In this document: positions 33,811 to 42,246 of the stretch, piece after piece
Layout of the letters: each line of letters opens with the position of its first letter
Position numbering within the stretch: the stretch's first letter is position 1
Assembly: GCF_023015885.1 (NCBI RefSeq)
Contig: NZ_JALKBE010000010.1
Coordinates: forward strand, 1 to 64,000
DNA length: 64,000 bases
Source of the DNA: Aliiroseovarius sp. S1123
GTDB lineage: Bacteria > Pseudomonadota > Alphaproteobacteria > Rhodobacterales > Rhodobacteraceae
Direction of reading: 5' to 3'
Made by a program: the position numbers and the translations under genes
Notes under the pieces: model-generated
What the model saw: the letters and a program-made list of their open reading frames with translations, nothing else
What the model was told of the DNA's origin: nothing
Database searches by the model: none

Positions 33811-34575
33811 ATGATTAGTCACATCCAAGCCAAAACCCATCACGCCCGCAGGGGCTCTTTGAAGAACGCATTCACCTATGGGGTGGACTTTGTTCTGACG
33901 GACCTGTCGGACACGGGCACGCCGTGGCTTTTGTCGCGCAACCGCTGGAACCTCTGGTCGATCTGGGATCGCCGCCACGGCGGACCGCGCGATGACGGGC
34001 GTGGTGTCGCGTGGTTTCGCGAGGTGCTAAAGGGGCGTGGATTTGATCCCGAGGGGGCCGAGCTTCTGCTTCTCACCCAGCCCAGCTTTCTGTGGTTCCA
34101 TTTCAACCCGGTCAGCTTCTGGGTCGCGCTGGTCGACGGCACGCCCCGCGCGTTTGTTGCCGAGGTCAACAGCACCTTTGGGCAGCGCCACTGCTATGTC
34201 TGCGCGCACGAGGATTTCGGGCCGATTGACGCGAAAGATCGCCTGACGGCGCGCAAATTGATGCATGTCTCGCCCTTCCAGAAGATCGAGGGGCAGTATC
34301 ACTTCAATTTCGGCCTGACCGAGGACGCGGTGAACATCCGGATCGACTATCGGAACGGAGACCAAGGTGTGCTGGCGACCCTTGCTGGGAAGCGGAAGAA
34401 GGCCACCAGCGGGTCTTTGCTGTGGGCCGCATTGCGCCGTCCGTTTGGGGCGGCGCGGGTCGTGGCGCTGATCCATTGGCAGGCGGCTATCCTTTATCTG
34501 AAACGCGCGCCGTTCCTGAAGAAGCAACCGCCCGCAGAACAGCTTGTGTCTGATGGTAGAGCGCTGAACAAATGA
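33811..34575 (+). CDS. DUF1365 family protein
   Basis: The 254-residue product carries the DUF1365 signatures HARRGSLKNAFTYGVDFVLTDL, LLTQPSFLWFHFNPVSFW, EVNSTFGQRHCYVC and KLMHVSPFQKIEGQY. The family is found next to FAD-oxidoreductase and CFA-type methyltransferase genes across proteobacteria, which ties it to the same lipid pathway. Its enzymatic role is not established. It overlaps the SDR gene by four bases. Confidence 0.85.
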   Translation: MISHIQAKTHHARRGSLKNAFTYGVDFVLTDLSDTGTPWLLSRNRWNLWSIWDRRHGGPRDDGRGVAWFREVLKGRGFDPEGAELLLLTQPSFLWFHFNPVSFWVALVDGTPRAFVAEVNSTFGQRHCYVCAHEDFGPIDAKDRLTARKLMHVSPFQKIEGQYHFNFGLTEDAVNIRIDYRNGDQGVLATLAGKRKKATSGSLLWAALRRPFGAARVVALIHWQAAILYLKRAPFLKKQPPAEQLVSDGRALNK

Positions 34576-35297
34576 CCTGTTTTTCTGGCAAAACGTACTG
34601 GCTTGTTGGCGCAAGCGAGGGGTTGGGACGTGCACTGGCCCAGCAGCTCAGCGCCAAGGGTGCGCATCTTATCCTCTCGGCTCGCAATGAAGATCGGTTG
34701 GAAAGCCTTTGCGAAGGTCTTCCGAACGCGCGGGCCTTGCCGCTGGATGTCACAGACCTGACCGCCGTACGCGCCGCCGCGCTGCAGGCCGGGACGATTG
34801 ATGGCGTGATCTACAACGCGGGTGCCTACGTGCCGATGCGCGCGACCGAGTGGGACAGCGCCACCGCGTTGACCATGTGTGACGTGAATTTCACCGGCGC
34901 GATGCGGGTTCTGGGGGAAGTTGTTCCCGACTTTGTGCAACGCGGCGCGGGGGACATCACCCTCGTGGGATCGCTTGCGGGCTATCGCGGCCTGCCCGCC
35001 GCCATCGGCTATGGCGCCAGCAAAGCGGCCCTCGTCAGTCTGGCCGAGACCATGCGTTTTGATCTGAAAGACACGGGCGTGATCGTGCGCCTAGTAAATC
35101 CTGGCTTCATCGAAACGCGCCTGACCGCGAAGAACAACTTCAATATGCCGATGCTGATGAAGGCCGAGGATGCTGCAACCCGTGTGCTGCGCGCCATGAC
35201 CAAGCGGCGGTTCCGCACCGATTTCCCCGCGCCGTTTTCGTGGTTCATACGACTGTTGGCCTATCTTCCAGACATTCTGATCTACCGCGGAAAATAA
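34572..35297 (+). CDS. Short-chain dehydrogenase/reductase
   Basis: The 241-residue product is a classical SDR. It has the cofactor loop GASEGLGRALA, the NAG motif (YNAGAY), an active-site serine in LVGSLAGYRG and the YxxxK pair (YGASK). The end of the protein (FSWFIRLLAYLPDILIYRGK) is hydrophobic and may touch the membrane, which suits a lipid substrate. It is co-transcribed with DUF1365 from the predicted RpoE promoter. Substrate unknown. Confidence 0.85.
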   Translation: MTCFSGKTYWLVGASEGLGRALAQQLSAKGAHLILSARNEDRLESLCEGLPNARALPLDVTDLTAVRAAALQAGTIDGVIYNAGAYVPMRATEWDSATALTMCDVNFTGAMRVLGEVVPDFVQRGAGDITLVGSLAGYRGLPAAIGYGASKAALVSLAETMRFDLKDTGVIVRLVNPGFIETRLTAKNNFNMPMLMKAEDAATRVLRAMTKRRFRTDFPAPFSWFIRLLAYLPDILIYRGK

Positions 35298-35299
35298 AA

Positions 35300-35325
35300 C
35301 GGGCACCTTGAGAACAAGGCGCCCG
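35300..35325 (-). terminator. Hairpin terminator between convergent SDR and fasciclin genes
   Basis: CGGGC and CCTTG pair with CAAGG and GCCCG around an AGAA loop with one internal mismatch. Read on the minus strand the stem is followed by GTTTTATTTT, so it best serves the fasciclin gene, but it may work for both directions. Confidence 0.7.
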
Positions 35326-35350
35326 AAGCTTTGCGATAGGCCGGTTGGTT

Positions 35351-35866
35351 TTAGTGGCAAGCGGGGCGAGTGCCCGGCAGAAGAACCTTGTCGATCACGT
35401 GAATGACGCCATTTTCGGCCTGGATGTCGGCGATGATCACATTGGCCATCTCGCCCGTACCATCGGCAATCATCACGCCGTCAGAGCCTGCGGTGATGCA
35501 CAGACGCTCGCTGGCCAGAACCGGTTTGAAGTAGTTCGACCCAGTCGGGATCATGCCTGCCGTCAGCTTGCGGTCATCAACGTGATACAGAAGCACGTTG
35601 GTCAGCTGTTCTTTGTTTTCGGGCTTCAGCAGGTTGTCCACGGTGCCTTTGGGAAGGGCCGCAAACGCATCGTTGACCGGAGCATAAACGGTGAAGGGGC
35701 CGGGGCCAGACAGGGTCTCGGCCAGACCAGCGGCTTGAACGGCAGCGACGAGGGTCGAGAAACGTTCGTCGCCAGCAGCGATGTCGACGACGGTATTGGC
35801 GGTGGCGGCACCGGCAGACAGGGCAATTGCGACGGCTGCGGCGGCAGATTTCAGGGCGGTTTTCAT
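35351..35866 (-). CDS. Secreted fasciclin (FAS1) domain protein
   Basis: The 171-residue product has a signal peptide (SAAAAVAIALSAGAATA) and a single FAS1 domain. It shows the conserved FTVYAPVNDAFAALPKGTVDNLL and LLYHV blocks and the closing NGVIHVIDKVLLP. FAS1 proteins mediate adhesion or bind small ligands outside the cell. A predicted RpoE promoter lies upstream, and small FAS1 proteins are commonly near rpoE-chrR, so it may belong to the singlet-oxygen response. A cysteine near the C terminus and another in LCITAG could form a disulfide. Confidence 0.88.
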   Translation of the reverse strand: MKTALKSAAAAVAIALSAGAATANTVVDIAAGDERFSTLVAAVQAAGLAETLSGPGPFTVYAPVNDAFAALPKGTVDNLLKPENKEQLTNVLLYHVDDRKLTAGMIPTGSNYFKPVLASERLCITAGSDGVMIADGTGEMANVIIADIQAENGVIHVIDKVLLPGTRPACH

Positions 35867-35926
35867 AAGGACTTCTCCATGTTGATGCGCGTGTGGCGCG
35901 TAGATGTATCTGTGGTTCGTATGGAG

Positions 35927-35954
35927 GTTACGCGGGGGAAGTATTGCCGGATCA
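35927..35954 (-). promoter_or_regulatory. Predicted RpoE (ECF11) promoter of the fasciclin gene
   Basis: On the minus strand TGATCC (35954-35949), 16 bases, then CGTAAC (35932-35927). It lies 61 bases upstream of the fasciclin start and matches the layout of the other three predicted RpoE promoters here. Confidence 0.73.
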
Positions 35955-36003
35955 CGACCTCACGAATGCGTGAAGGATTGTGAGTTAAGCATTTGAAACA
36001 AAA

Positions 36004-36032
36004 AAAGAACCGCCGAAGTTCGGCGGTTCTTT
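36004..36032 (-). terminator. Strong terminator after rpoE-chrR
   Basis: AAAGAACCGCCGAA and TTCGGCGGTTCTTT form a near-perfect 14-bp inverted repeat. Read on the minus strand it is followed by a run of T residues. It lies 22 bases after the chrR stop. Confidence 0.88.
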
Positions 36033-36053
36033 CATACAGATTTTCTGGTCGCG

Positions 36054-36689
36054 TCAGATGCGGAAAATTGGCTGAAGAATACGTGGCAGGAAGGCATTGA
36101 AGCGCAGTCGTGCATCCGTTGCGGCAAGGCAGATACAAGGATCGCCTGCGTCAGCGATCGGGGTGTGCTCAAGATCTTCATCCGCGATTTCGACATCGCC
36201 GACCCCGAACCGCCCGGTTTCATCACTGAAGCTGCCCTGCAGCACCAAGGTCATCTCGAGCCCGTTATGGCCGTGATCCGGCACCGCCTGCCCGGGTGGG
36301 ATATACAGCAGACGCACCGATCCATGCGCATCTTCGGTCAGTATGTCCTGACGTACGCCCATCCCAAGCGTCTTCCATTTCAGCGCACGACCTTTAAGCG
36401 CCTCCATCACCGGGCCGGGATAGATGCCCGAGCGATCATAGACGGGTTCGGGGACGAAAGGCGCGTCCAACTGGGCAAACAGGTTGTCCTTCAGCGACGA
36501 CGACACCGGCACGGCGTCACTGTCTTCCAGGACAACACCGCCCACAGTTTGATGCGCAGCAAGTGCCACGCGGCAGTGGTCGCAAAGCGAAACATGGCTG
36601 GCAACGACCACGGCGAAAGCATGGGGAAGCGTACCGGCGGCATAGGCGGCCAGCATCGCGTCGGGGATATGATGGGTCACGGCGCTCAT
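36054..36689 (-). CDS. chrR: ChrR-type zinc anti-sigma factor, singlet-oxygen sensor
   Basis: The 211-residue protein matches R. sphaeroides ChrR, which holds RpoE inactive until singlet oxygen is made. The N-terminal anti-sigma domain keeps the zinc ligands His7, His32, Cys36 and Cys39. The C-terminal cupin domain (about residues 100-195) keeps a second ligand set in PDHGHNGLE and LEH: His139, His141, Glu145, His175. Its start overlaps the rpoE stop by four bases, as expected for a sigma/anti-sigma pair made in fixed ratio. A strong terminator follows. Confidence 0.93.
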   Translation of the reverse strand: MSAVTHHIPDAMLAAYAAGTLPHAFAVVVASHVSLCDHCRVALAAHQTVGGVVLEDSDAVPVSSSLKDNLFAQLDAPFVPEPVYDRSGIYPGPVMEALKGRALKWKTLGMGVRQDILTEDAHGSVRLLYIPPGQAVPDHGHNGLEMTLVLQGSFSDETGRFGVGDVEIADEDLEHTPIADAGDPCICLAATDARLRFNAFLPRILQPIFRI

Positions 36690-37246
36690 TGTTTTAAGTC
36701 CTTCAGCTCGTGTCTCAGTCGTTCCATTCCAAGTCGTATTCGTGATTTTATGGTTCCCAGTGGCAGGCCGGTTTCGGCGCTGATTTCTTGATGCGTCAGC
36801 TCGCCCAGATAGGCCTTTTCGATGATTTCGCGCTGTTCCGGCTTGAGATTGGCAAGGGCCTGTCGCAGCAGTCCTGCCTCTTGTTCAAGCCCGACAACTT
36901 GACTGGCATCAGCCTCGCTTCCCGGATCTTCCTTCAGCTCTTCGGGGACGGGCCGGCTTTCCTTGCGCGTGATGTCGATCTGGCGGTTCCGCGTAATCTG
37001 ATAGATCCACGCCGAGACCTGTGCCCGATGCGGATCAAACTGCGCGGCCTTGCGCCAGACCGTCAGCATCACATCCTGTACGATCTCTTCGGCCTGTGCC
37101 GCACCGATCCCGGACTTCATGATGAAACCCTTCAGGCGCGGTGCGAAGTAATCAAACAGCTTTGCGAATGCCTCGCGGTCCTGATGGTCGCGGATGGCGA
37201 TCATCCAATGGGTTTGGTCGGAATAACCGATACATTCTGGCGGCAC
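36686..37246 (-). CDS. rpoE: ECF sigma factor RpoE of the RpoE-ChrR singlet-oxygen system (ECF11)
   Basis: Sigma region 2 is seen in AFAKLFDYFAPRLKGFIMKSG, AEEIVQDVMLTVWRKAAQFDP and AWIYQITRNRQID. Region 4 is seen in LKPEQREIIEKAYLGELTHQEISAETGLPLGTIKSRIRLGMERLRHEL. The GTG at 37246 is preferred: GAGG lies just upstream, and the resulting 186 residues fit the size of RpoE. The longer frame begins at an ATG (37342) that lies inside the predicted promoter. An ATG at 37321 would sit at the transcription start and give a leaderless message. It directs four predicted promoters here, including its own. Confidence 0.9.
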   Translation of the reverse strand: MPPECIGYSDQTHWMIAIRDHQDREAFAKLFDYFAPRLKGFIMKSGIGAAQAEEIVQDVMLTVWRKAAQFDPHRAQVSAWIYQITRNRQIDITRKESRPVPEELKEDPGSEADASQVVGLEQEAGLLRQALANLKPEQREIIEKAYLGELTHQEISAETGLPLGTIKSRIRLGMERLRHELKDLKQ

Positions 37247-37327
37247 AGATTTTGCCTCGTTAAAACGCGCGCCAGTCGCCGGCGCGCTTGATGTCGTGAG
37301 TTCTATGATTTCCTGTACCATAACACG

Positions 37328-37355
37328 CTTACGCGCGCGCACTCTATTTGGATCT
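37328..37355 (-). promoter_or_regulatory. Predicted RpoE autoregulated promoter of rpoE-chrR
   Basis: On the minus strand AGATCC (37355-37350), 16 bases, then CGTAAG (37333-37328). It differs from the other three copies by one base in the -35 element. It overlaps the 5' end of the longest possible rpoE frame, which argues for a downstream start codon. Confidence 0.7.
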
Positions 37356-37402
37356 CTTTTTTTTGGCGAGCGTGTTCTGTGTGGCGATGAGGCCCGGCGG
37401 GC

Positions 37403-40400
37403 CTAGTGAAAATCCCGGCTGGGGAACAGGCGTTTGGCCTGATCGCGCGGGTGCATGGCACGCGAGGGATAGCGGGACTGTTTCGGCGTGTCGTCGGTGC
37501 GCGCGCCCTCGGTCGTTAGGGCTTCGGGCATCGGGTGGCCCAACTCGTAGAGCTTATAGGACAGGTCGGTGATCTCTTGTGCGATCAGGTGCACGACGAT
37601 GCCTTCGCGTTGCAGATAGCCCGTGACCTGCAATAGCCGCGCCCCCATGACGATGCGGCGGTGGCGTTCATAGACCTTGGGCCAGACCACCACGTTGCTG
37701 ACGCCGGTTTCGTCCTCCAGCGTCAGGAAAATCACCCCGGACGCGGTGCCGGGACGCTGACGGGTGATAACAAGGCCGCAGACCGCATGGCGGCCCAGCG
37801 GCACCTGTTGCAGGGTGTCATGGCGGGTCAGGCCGGGGATCTTGGGGCGCAAAAGCTCCATCGGGTGGGCGCGCAGGGTCAGGCGGGTGGCGACATAATC
37901 TTCGACGACCTCTTCGCCCAGATGCATCGCGGGCAGTGTGACCTGTGGTTCATTGATGCTTTCGCCGTCAATCGGGTCATTGAACAGGGGCAGGGGCTTG
38001 GGGCTTTGGATCGCTTTGACCTGCCACAGCGCGTCGCGCCGGGTCAGGCCCATATCGGCGAAGGCGTCGGCCTCGGCCAGCCGTTCCAGCGCGGCGGGGA
38101 TTAGGCCTGCGCGCAGCCACAGCGCCTGCGGGTCCGGGTATCCGTTGCCGCGTGCCGCTACGACCCAACCCGCGTCTTCCTCGCGAAAGCCTTTGATCTG
38201 GCGGAACCCCAGCCGCAGCGCCAGCGTGCCGTCGGGACGGCGTTCCAGCCGATTGTCCCAGTCCGAGTGGTTCACGCAGATGGGCCGCGTTTCCACCCCA
38301 TGTTCGCGCGCATCCCGCACGATTTGCGCAGGCGCATAGAACCCCATGGGTTGCGAGTTCAATAGTGCGCAGGCAAAGACCGCCGGGTGGTGGCATTTCA
38401 TCCAAGCCGAGACATAGGCGAGCATCGCAAAGGCGGCTGCGTGGCTTTCGGGGAAGCCGTAATCGGCAAAGCCTTCGATCTGGCCAAAACAGCGTTCTGC
38501 GACGTCTGTGCTGTAGCCGTTTTTCAGCATCCCGGTGATGAACTTGTCGCGGTACTGACCGATGGTGCCCATCCGCCGGAACGAGGCCAGCGAGCGGCGC
38601 AGGTGGTCGGCCTCTTCCGCGGTGAAGCCCGCGCCGACGACAGCGATCTGCATCGCCTGTTCCTGAAACAGCGGTACACCAAGGGTGCGGCGTGTCACCT
38701 CTTCCAGTTCGGGGCCGAAGGGTTCGGGTTGTTCAAGTCCTTGGCGTCGCTTGATAAAAGGTTGAACCATGCCGCCCTGAATGGGGCCGGGGCGGACGAT
38801 GGCGACCTCGATCACCAGATCATAGAAGGTCTGCGGCTTCATCCGGGGCAGGAAGTTCATCTGGGCGCGGCTTTCGACCTGAAACACCCCGACCGCATCG
38901 GCGGCACAGAGCATGTCATAGGTGGTTTGGTCTTCCTGTGGGACGGTGGCGATGCCCAGATCCTGCCCTTCAAATTCACTGAGTAGGGCAAAGCTTTTGC
39001 GCAGGCAGCTGAGCATCCCCAGCCCCAGAATATCCACCTTCAGGATGCCCAACGCGTCGATGTCATCCTTATCCCAGCAGATGACGGTGCGGTCCTCCAT
39101 CGCGGCGTTTTCGATCGGGGCCAGCTCGTCCAGCCGCCCGCGGGTGATGATAAACCCGCCCACATGCTGAGACAGGTGGCGGGGAAAGCCGATGACCTCG
39201 CGGATCAGATGAATGGTTTGCATCAGACGGCGGTCTTCGGGATCAAGGCCAACCTCGCGGATACGGTCGGGATCGACGCCACCATTGCTCATTCCCCAGA
39301 TTTGGCCGGATAGACTGGCGGTCACGTCCTGCGATAGGCCCATCACCTTGCCGACCTCGCGGATTGCGGCGCGGCTGCGGAAGTGGATGACCGTGGCGCA
39401 GAGCCCGGCGCGATGGCGGCCGTATTTCTGATAGATCCACTGGATCACCTCTTCACGGCGCTCATGTTCGAAATCCACGTCGATATCCGGCGGCTCGCCC
39501 CGGTATTTCGAGATGAAACGCTCAAACACCATCGAGATCATGTCGGGGCTGACATCGGTGATGCCCAGTAGGTAGCAAAGGATCGAGTTCGCTGCCGACC
39601 CGCGCCCCTGACACAGGATGCCCTGCGATTTGGCGAACTGCACAATGTCATGGACGGTCAGGAAATAGGCTGGGAAATCCAGCTCTTTCACCACGGCCAG
39701 CTCTTTGGCCATGAGCGTGCGCGCGCGGTCCGGCACACCGTTAGGATAGCGCCGCGCCAGCCCTTCCTGCGCCAGCCGTTCCAACCGGGTAAATGGGGTC
39801 TCGTCCTCGTCCTCTTCATGCGGGTATTCATAGGACAGTTCGCTCAGATCAAAGCTGCACCGGTCGGCAATCTCAAGCGTGCGACGGATCGCGCCGGGGT
39901 GGTTGCGAAACAGGCGGATCATATCGTGGGCGGGCTTGATGCGGCGTTCGGCGTTGGGAAGCGCGCGGGTGCCGATCTGGTCGATGGTGATATGCTCGCG
40001 CATGCAGGTCAGCACATCCGCCAGCTGTCGGCGGCTGGCGTGATGCATCAGTACATCCCCCACGGCCACCATCGGGGCCGAGGCCCGGTGCGCGAGATCG
40101 GCACAGGCCGTCAGATAGGCCTGATCGCTTCCGTCATAGCGGGGCGCGGCCCCCAGAAAGACGTGATCGGGAAAACAGCGGCGCATCTGCTGGATCTCGG
40201 ACACGGCCTGCCGCATCCCTTTCTGGGGTAGGGCGATCAGGATCATGCCCTTGCACGCCTCCAGCAGGTCCTTGGTGTAAAGGATGCACTGCCCTTTCTC
40301 GGCCCGGCGCTTGCCCAAAGTCAGCAGGCGCGTCAGGCGTTGATAGGCGGCGCGGTCGCGGGGCAGGGCGACCCAGTCCACCGTGCTGTCTTGCAAGATC

Positions 40401-40756
40401 AAGCGGCATCCGGCGATCAGCTTGGGCAGCTGGAGGGCATCCGGCTTGGCAATCGGCGTCTCGGGACCGGTTTTCTGCCGCGAGGACGCATCCACCCGTT
40501 GCTGAGACTGGATCGTCACCGCCGCGTCGGCCTCTTGCCGCAGTTGCTTCAGGGCAGACCACGCGCGCACCACCCCGGCCAGCGAGTTGTGGTCGGTGAT
40601 GGCGATGGCCGACAGCCCAAGCTCGGCCGCGCGGACGATCAATTCCTCAGGATGCGAGGCGCCCGTTAGGAAGGTGAAATTCGTGGTGACGCAAAGCTCG
40701 GCATAGGCGTTTCCCTGTGTGTGCAAGCTACGCAAATGGGGCGGCGGCGGGGTCAT
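37403..40756 (-). CDS. dnaE2: Error-prone DNA polymerase DnaE2 (ImuC)
   Basis: The product of about 1117 residues is a C-family polymerase. Its N-terminal PHP domain shows AELCVTTNFTFLTGASHPEEL and ITDHNSLAG. The catalytic palm is seen in QGRGSAANSILCYLLGIT and PPDIDVDFEHERREEV, and DEVE-type and OB regions follow. It lacks the beta-clamp tail length of the replicative DnaE1 and lies behind imuA-imuB, which defines the SOS mutasome used for translesion synthesis. The start at 40756 overlaps the imuB stop (ATGA). A frame open to 41035 runs inside imuB and is not used. It is probably induced through the LexA box upstream of imuA. Confidence 0.93.
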   Translation of the reverse strand: MTPPPPHLRSLHTQGNAYAELCVTTNFTFLTGASHPEELIVRAAELGLSAIAITDHNSLAGVVRAWSALKQLRQEADAAVTIQSQQRVDASSRQKTGPETPIAKPDALQLPKLIAGCRLILQDSTVDWVALPRDRAAYQRLTRLLTLGKRRAEKGQCILYTKDLLEACKGMILIALPQKGMRQAVSEIQQMRRCFPDHVFLGAAPRYDGSDQAYLTACADLAHRASAPMVAVGDVLMHHASRRQLADVLTCMREHITIDQIGTRALPNAERRIKPAHDMIRLFRNHPGAIRRTLEIADRCSFDLSELSYEYPHEEDEDETPFTRLERLAQEGLARRYPNGVPDRARTLMAKELAVVKELDFPAYFLTVHDIVQFAKSQGILCQGRGSAANSILCYLLGITDVSPDMISMVFERFISKYRGEPPDIDVDFEHERREEVIQWIYQKYGRHRAGLCATVIHFRSRAAIREVGKVMGLSQDVTASLSGQIWGMSNGGVDPDRIREVGLDPEDRRLMQTIHLIREVIGFPRHLSQHVGGFIITRGRLDELAPIENAAMEDRTVICWDKDDIDALGILKVDILGLGMLSCLRKSFALLSEFEGQDLGIATVPQEDQTTYDMLCAADAVGVFQVESRAQMNFLPRMKPQTFYDLVIEVAIVRPGPIQGGMVQPFIKRRQGLEQPEPFGPELEEVTRRTLGVPLFQEQAMQIAVVGAGFTAEEADHLRRSLASFRRMGTIGQYRDKFITGMLKNGYSTDVAERCFGQIEGFADYGFPESHAAAFAMLAYVSAWMKCHHPAVFACALLNSQPMGFYAPAQIVRDAREHGVETRPICVNHSDWDNRLERRPDGTLALRLGFRQIKGFREEDAGWVVAARGNGYPDPQALWLRAGLIPAALERLAEADAFADMGLTRRDALWQVKAIQSPKPLPLFNDPIDGESINEPQVTLPAMHLGEEVVEDYVATRLTLRAHPMELLRPKIPGLTRHDTLQQVPLGRHAVCGLVITRQRPGTASGVIFLTLEDETGVSNVVVWPKVYERHRRIVMGARLLQVTGYLQREGIVVHLIAQEITDLSYKLYELGHPMPEALTTEGARTDDTPKQSRYPSRAMHPRDQAKRLFPSRDFH

Positions 40757-42246
40757 GCGAATTCCCCCTGTACGAACCAGCCGGGGTTTTGCGGCGTATG
40801 GAACAGCCAAAGCCGCCGCCCTTGCGTGGTCTCGACCCGCCAGTAATCGCGCAGGCCCGCGCGCCAGTTTTCGTCCTGAAACCACCATTCCGGCGCGATG
40901 CGTTCCGGTCCCGTGGCGCGTCCTGTGGTCAGCGACATGCGCCGCCAGCGAAAGCGTTTGGGGGGCTGGGGGCCGTGGGCGGAAATGGGTTCGGGCGGGA
41001 AGAGCGTCAGGGGGCGGGGTTGCGAGCAGGCCCATGTGCCGCCGCGCGGGACCTCGGAATAGGCGACGGGGGCGATCAGGAAACTGCGTTCGGGGATGTG
41101 GCTGTCGGCGGGCAGGAAGCGTTGAATGTTCTCAAGCCCAATGCGCGCGCCGATCCGGGTGACCAGATCCTCAAGCTGCCCCGCGCTGCCGTTTTGCGTG
41201 GTCGAGGCATGGGTGATCTGCTGGGCGCGCAGGGGCTCGACTTGCGTGGCCTGCAGGCGAAGCTGGTCAATGCCAAAACCCGCGTCAACCTCGGCCAACC
41301 CACGTTCAAAGAGCGGCAGGATGCGTTGGGGGTCATGCAGGGCGCGGGCCAGCCGGAGTTCCACGTCCTGACTGTCCTGATCCACCCGGCGCACCGTGAC
41401 TGTCAGCACCCGCGCGCCCATCTCGTGCGTTTGCAGCTTGGCGCAAAGCTGATCCAGCAGGCGCGAGACGCCCGCCATCACGTCCCCGATCAGGCCAATG
41501 GGTTCGGGCAGGGTCATGCGGACCCCGAAATGGGGCGGGTCGGCCAGTGGGGTGATGTCCTCGGGCTGATGGCCAAGGGCTTGGTCCAGCCGCATCAGCA
41601 CATCCGTCCCAAAGCGTCGCGCAAGGGGCGCGCGGGCGGTGCTGGCCAGATCACCGATCTTGCGCAGGCCCAGCCGTTCCAACGCGGTGGTGGTCTTGTC
41701 CCCCAGCCGCAGCGCCGCCACGGGCAGCGTTTGAAGCACGGGTAAGGGATCGCCCACAGGGGCCACGCCTTCGCCAAAGTGCGCCAAAGCCCAAGACGCC
41801 CCCCGCGTGTCCGCCAGCCCAATCTGCACCGATAGCCCCGCGCGCATCAGGCGCATCCGCATGTCGGCCAGCATCCGGTCTTCGCCGCCGAACAGATGGG
41901 TCGCGCCGGTGACATCCAGCACCAGCCCATCACGCCCCTCAAGCCCGACCCACGGGCAATAGCGCGTGGCCCAGCGGCGCAGCAGATGTAGGAAGCGCTC
42001 GTCCTGCGGCAGGTCCACTGGGGTCGTTTGCAGATCAGGGCAAAAGGCGCGCGCGTCGGAATAGGGCATGCCCACGTGCAGCCCCTGTTTCAGCGCCTGA
42101 TGGTTCAGGCAATACAGCCGATCCGTGTTGCTGATTTTCTGGGTCAGGGCAAAGGGGCCATCCAGCGGGCAGCGGCGCAGAACCCGGTCACTTGCCAGCC
42201 GGGGGAACCACAACGATACGACGCGACGCCCGATCCCATCGAACAT
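40753..42246 (-). CDS. imuB: ImuB, Y-family polymerase-like mutasome adaptor
   Basis: The product of about 497 residues starts MFDGIGRRVVSLWFPRLASDRVLRR, the usual ImuB opening. It shows Y-family finger/palm segments (LVLDVTGATHLFGGEDRMLADM; IGLADTRGASWALAHFG) without the paired acidic residues needed for catalysis. The C-terminal tail binds partners in other species. ImuB links DnaE2 to the sliding clamp and to ImuA. It overlaps the imuA 3' end by 59 bases and dnaE2 by four. The start was chosen from the family N terminus; a frame open to 42366 lies within imuA. Confidence 0.9.
   Translation of the reverse strand: MFDGIGRRVVSLWFPRLASDRVLRRCPLDGPFALTQKISNTDRLYCLNHQALKQGLHVGMPYSDARAFCPDLQTTPVDLPQDERFLHLLRRWATRYCPWVGLEGRDGLVLDVTGATHLFGGEDRMLADMRMRLMRAGLSVQIGLADTRGASWALAHFGEGVAPVGDPLPVLQTLPVAALRLGDKTTTALERLGLRKIGDLASTARAPLARRFGTDVLMRLDQALGHQPEDITPLADPPHFGVRMTLPEPIGLIGDVMAGVSRLLDQLCAKLQTHEMGARVLTVTVRRVDQDSQDVELRLARALHDPQRILPLFERGLAEVDAGFGIDQLRLQATQVEPLRAQQITHASTTQNGSAGQLEDLVTRIGARIGLENIQRFLPADSHIPERSFLIAPVAYSEVPRGGTWACSQPRPLTLFPPEPISAHGPQPPKRFRWRRMSLTTGRATGPERIAPEWWFQDENWRAGLRDYWRVETTQGRRLWLFHTPQNPGWFVQGEFA

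Noticed and set aside
37247-37342. N-terminal extension of RpoE from the ATG at 37342
   Set aside because: It lies within the predicted promoter, and the extra residues are unlike any ECF11 sigma factor.
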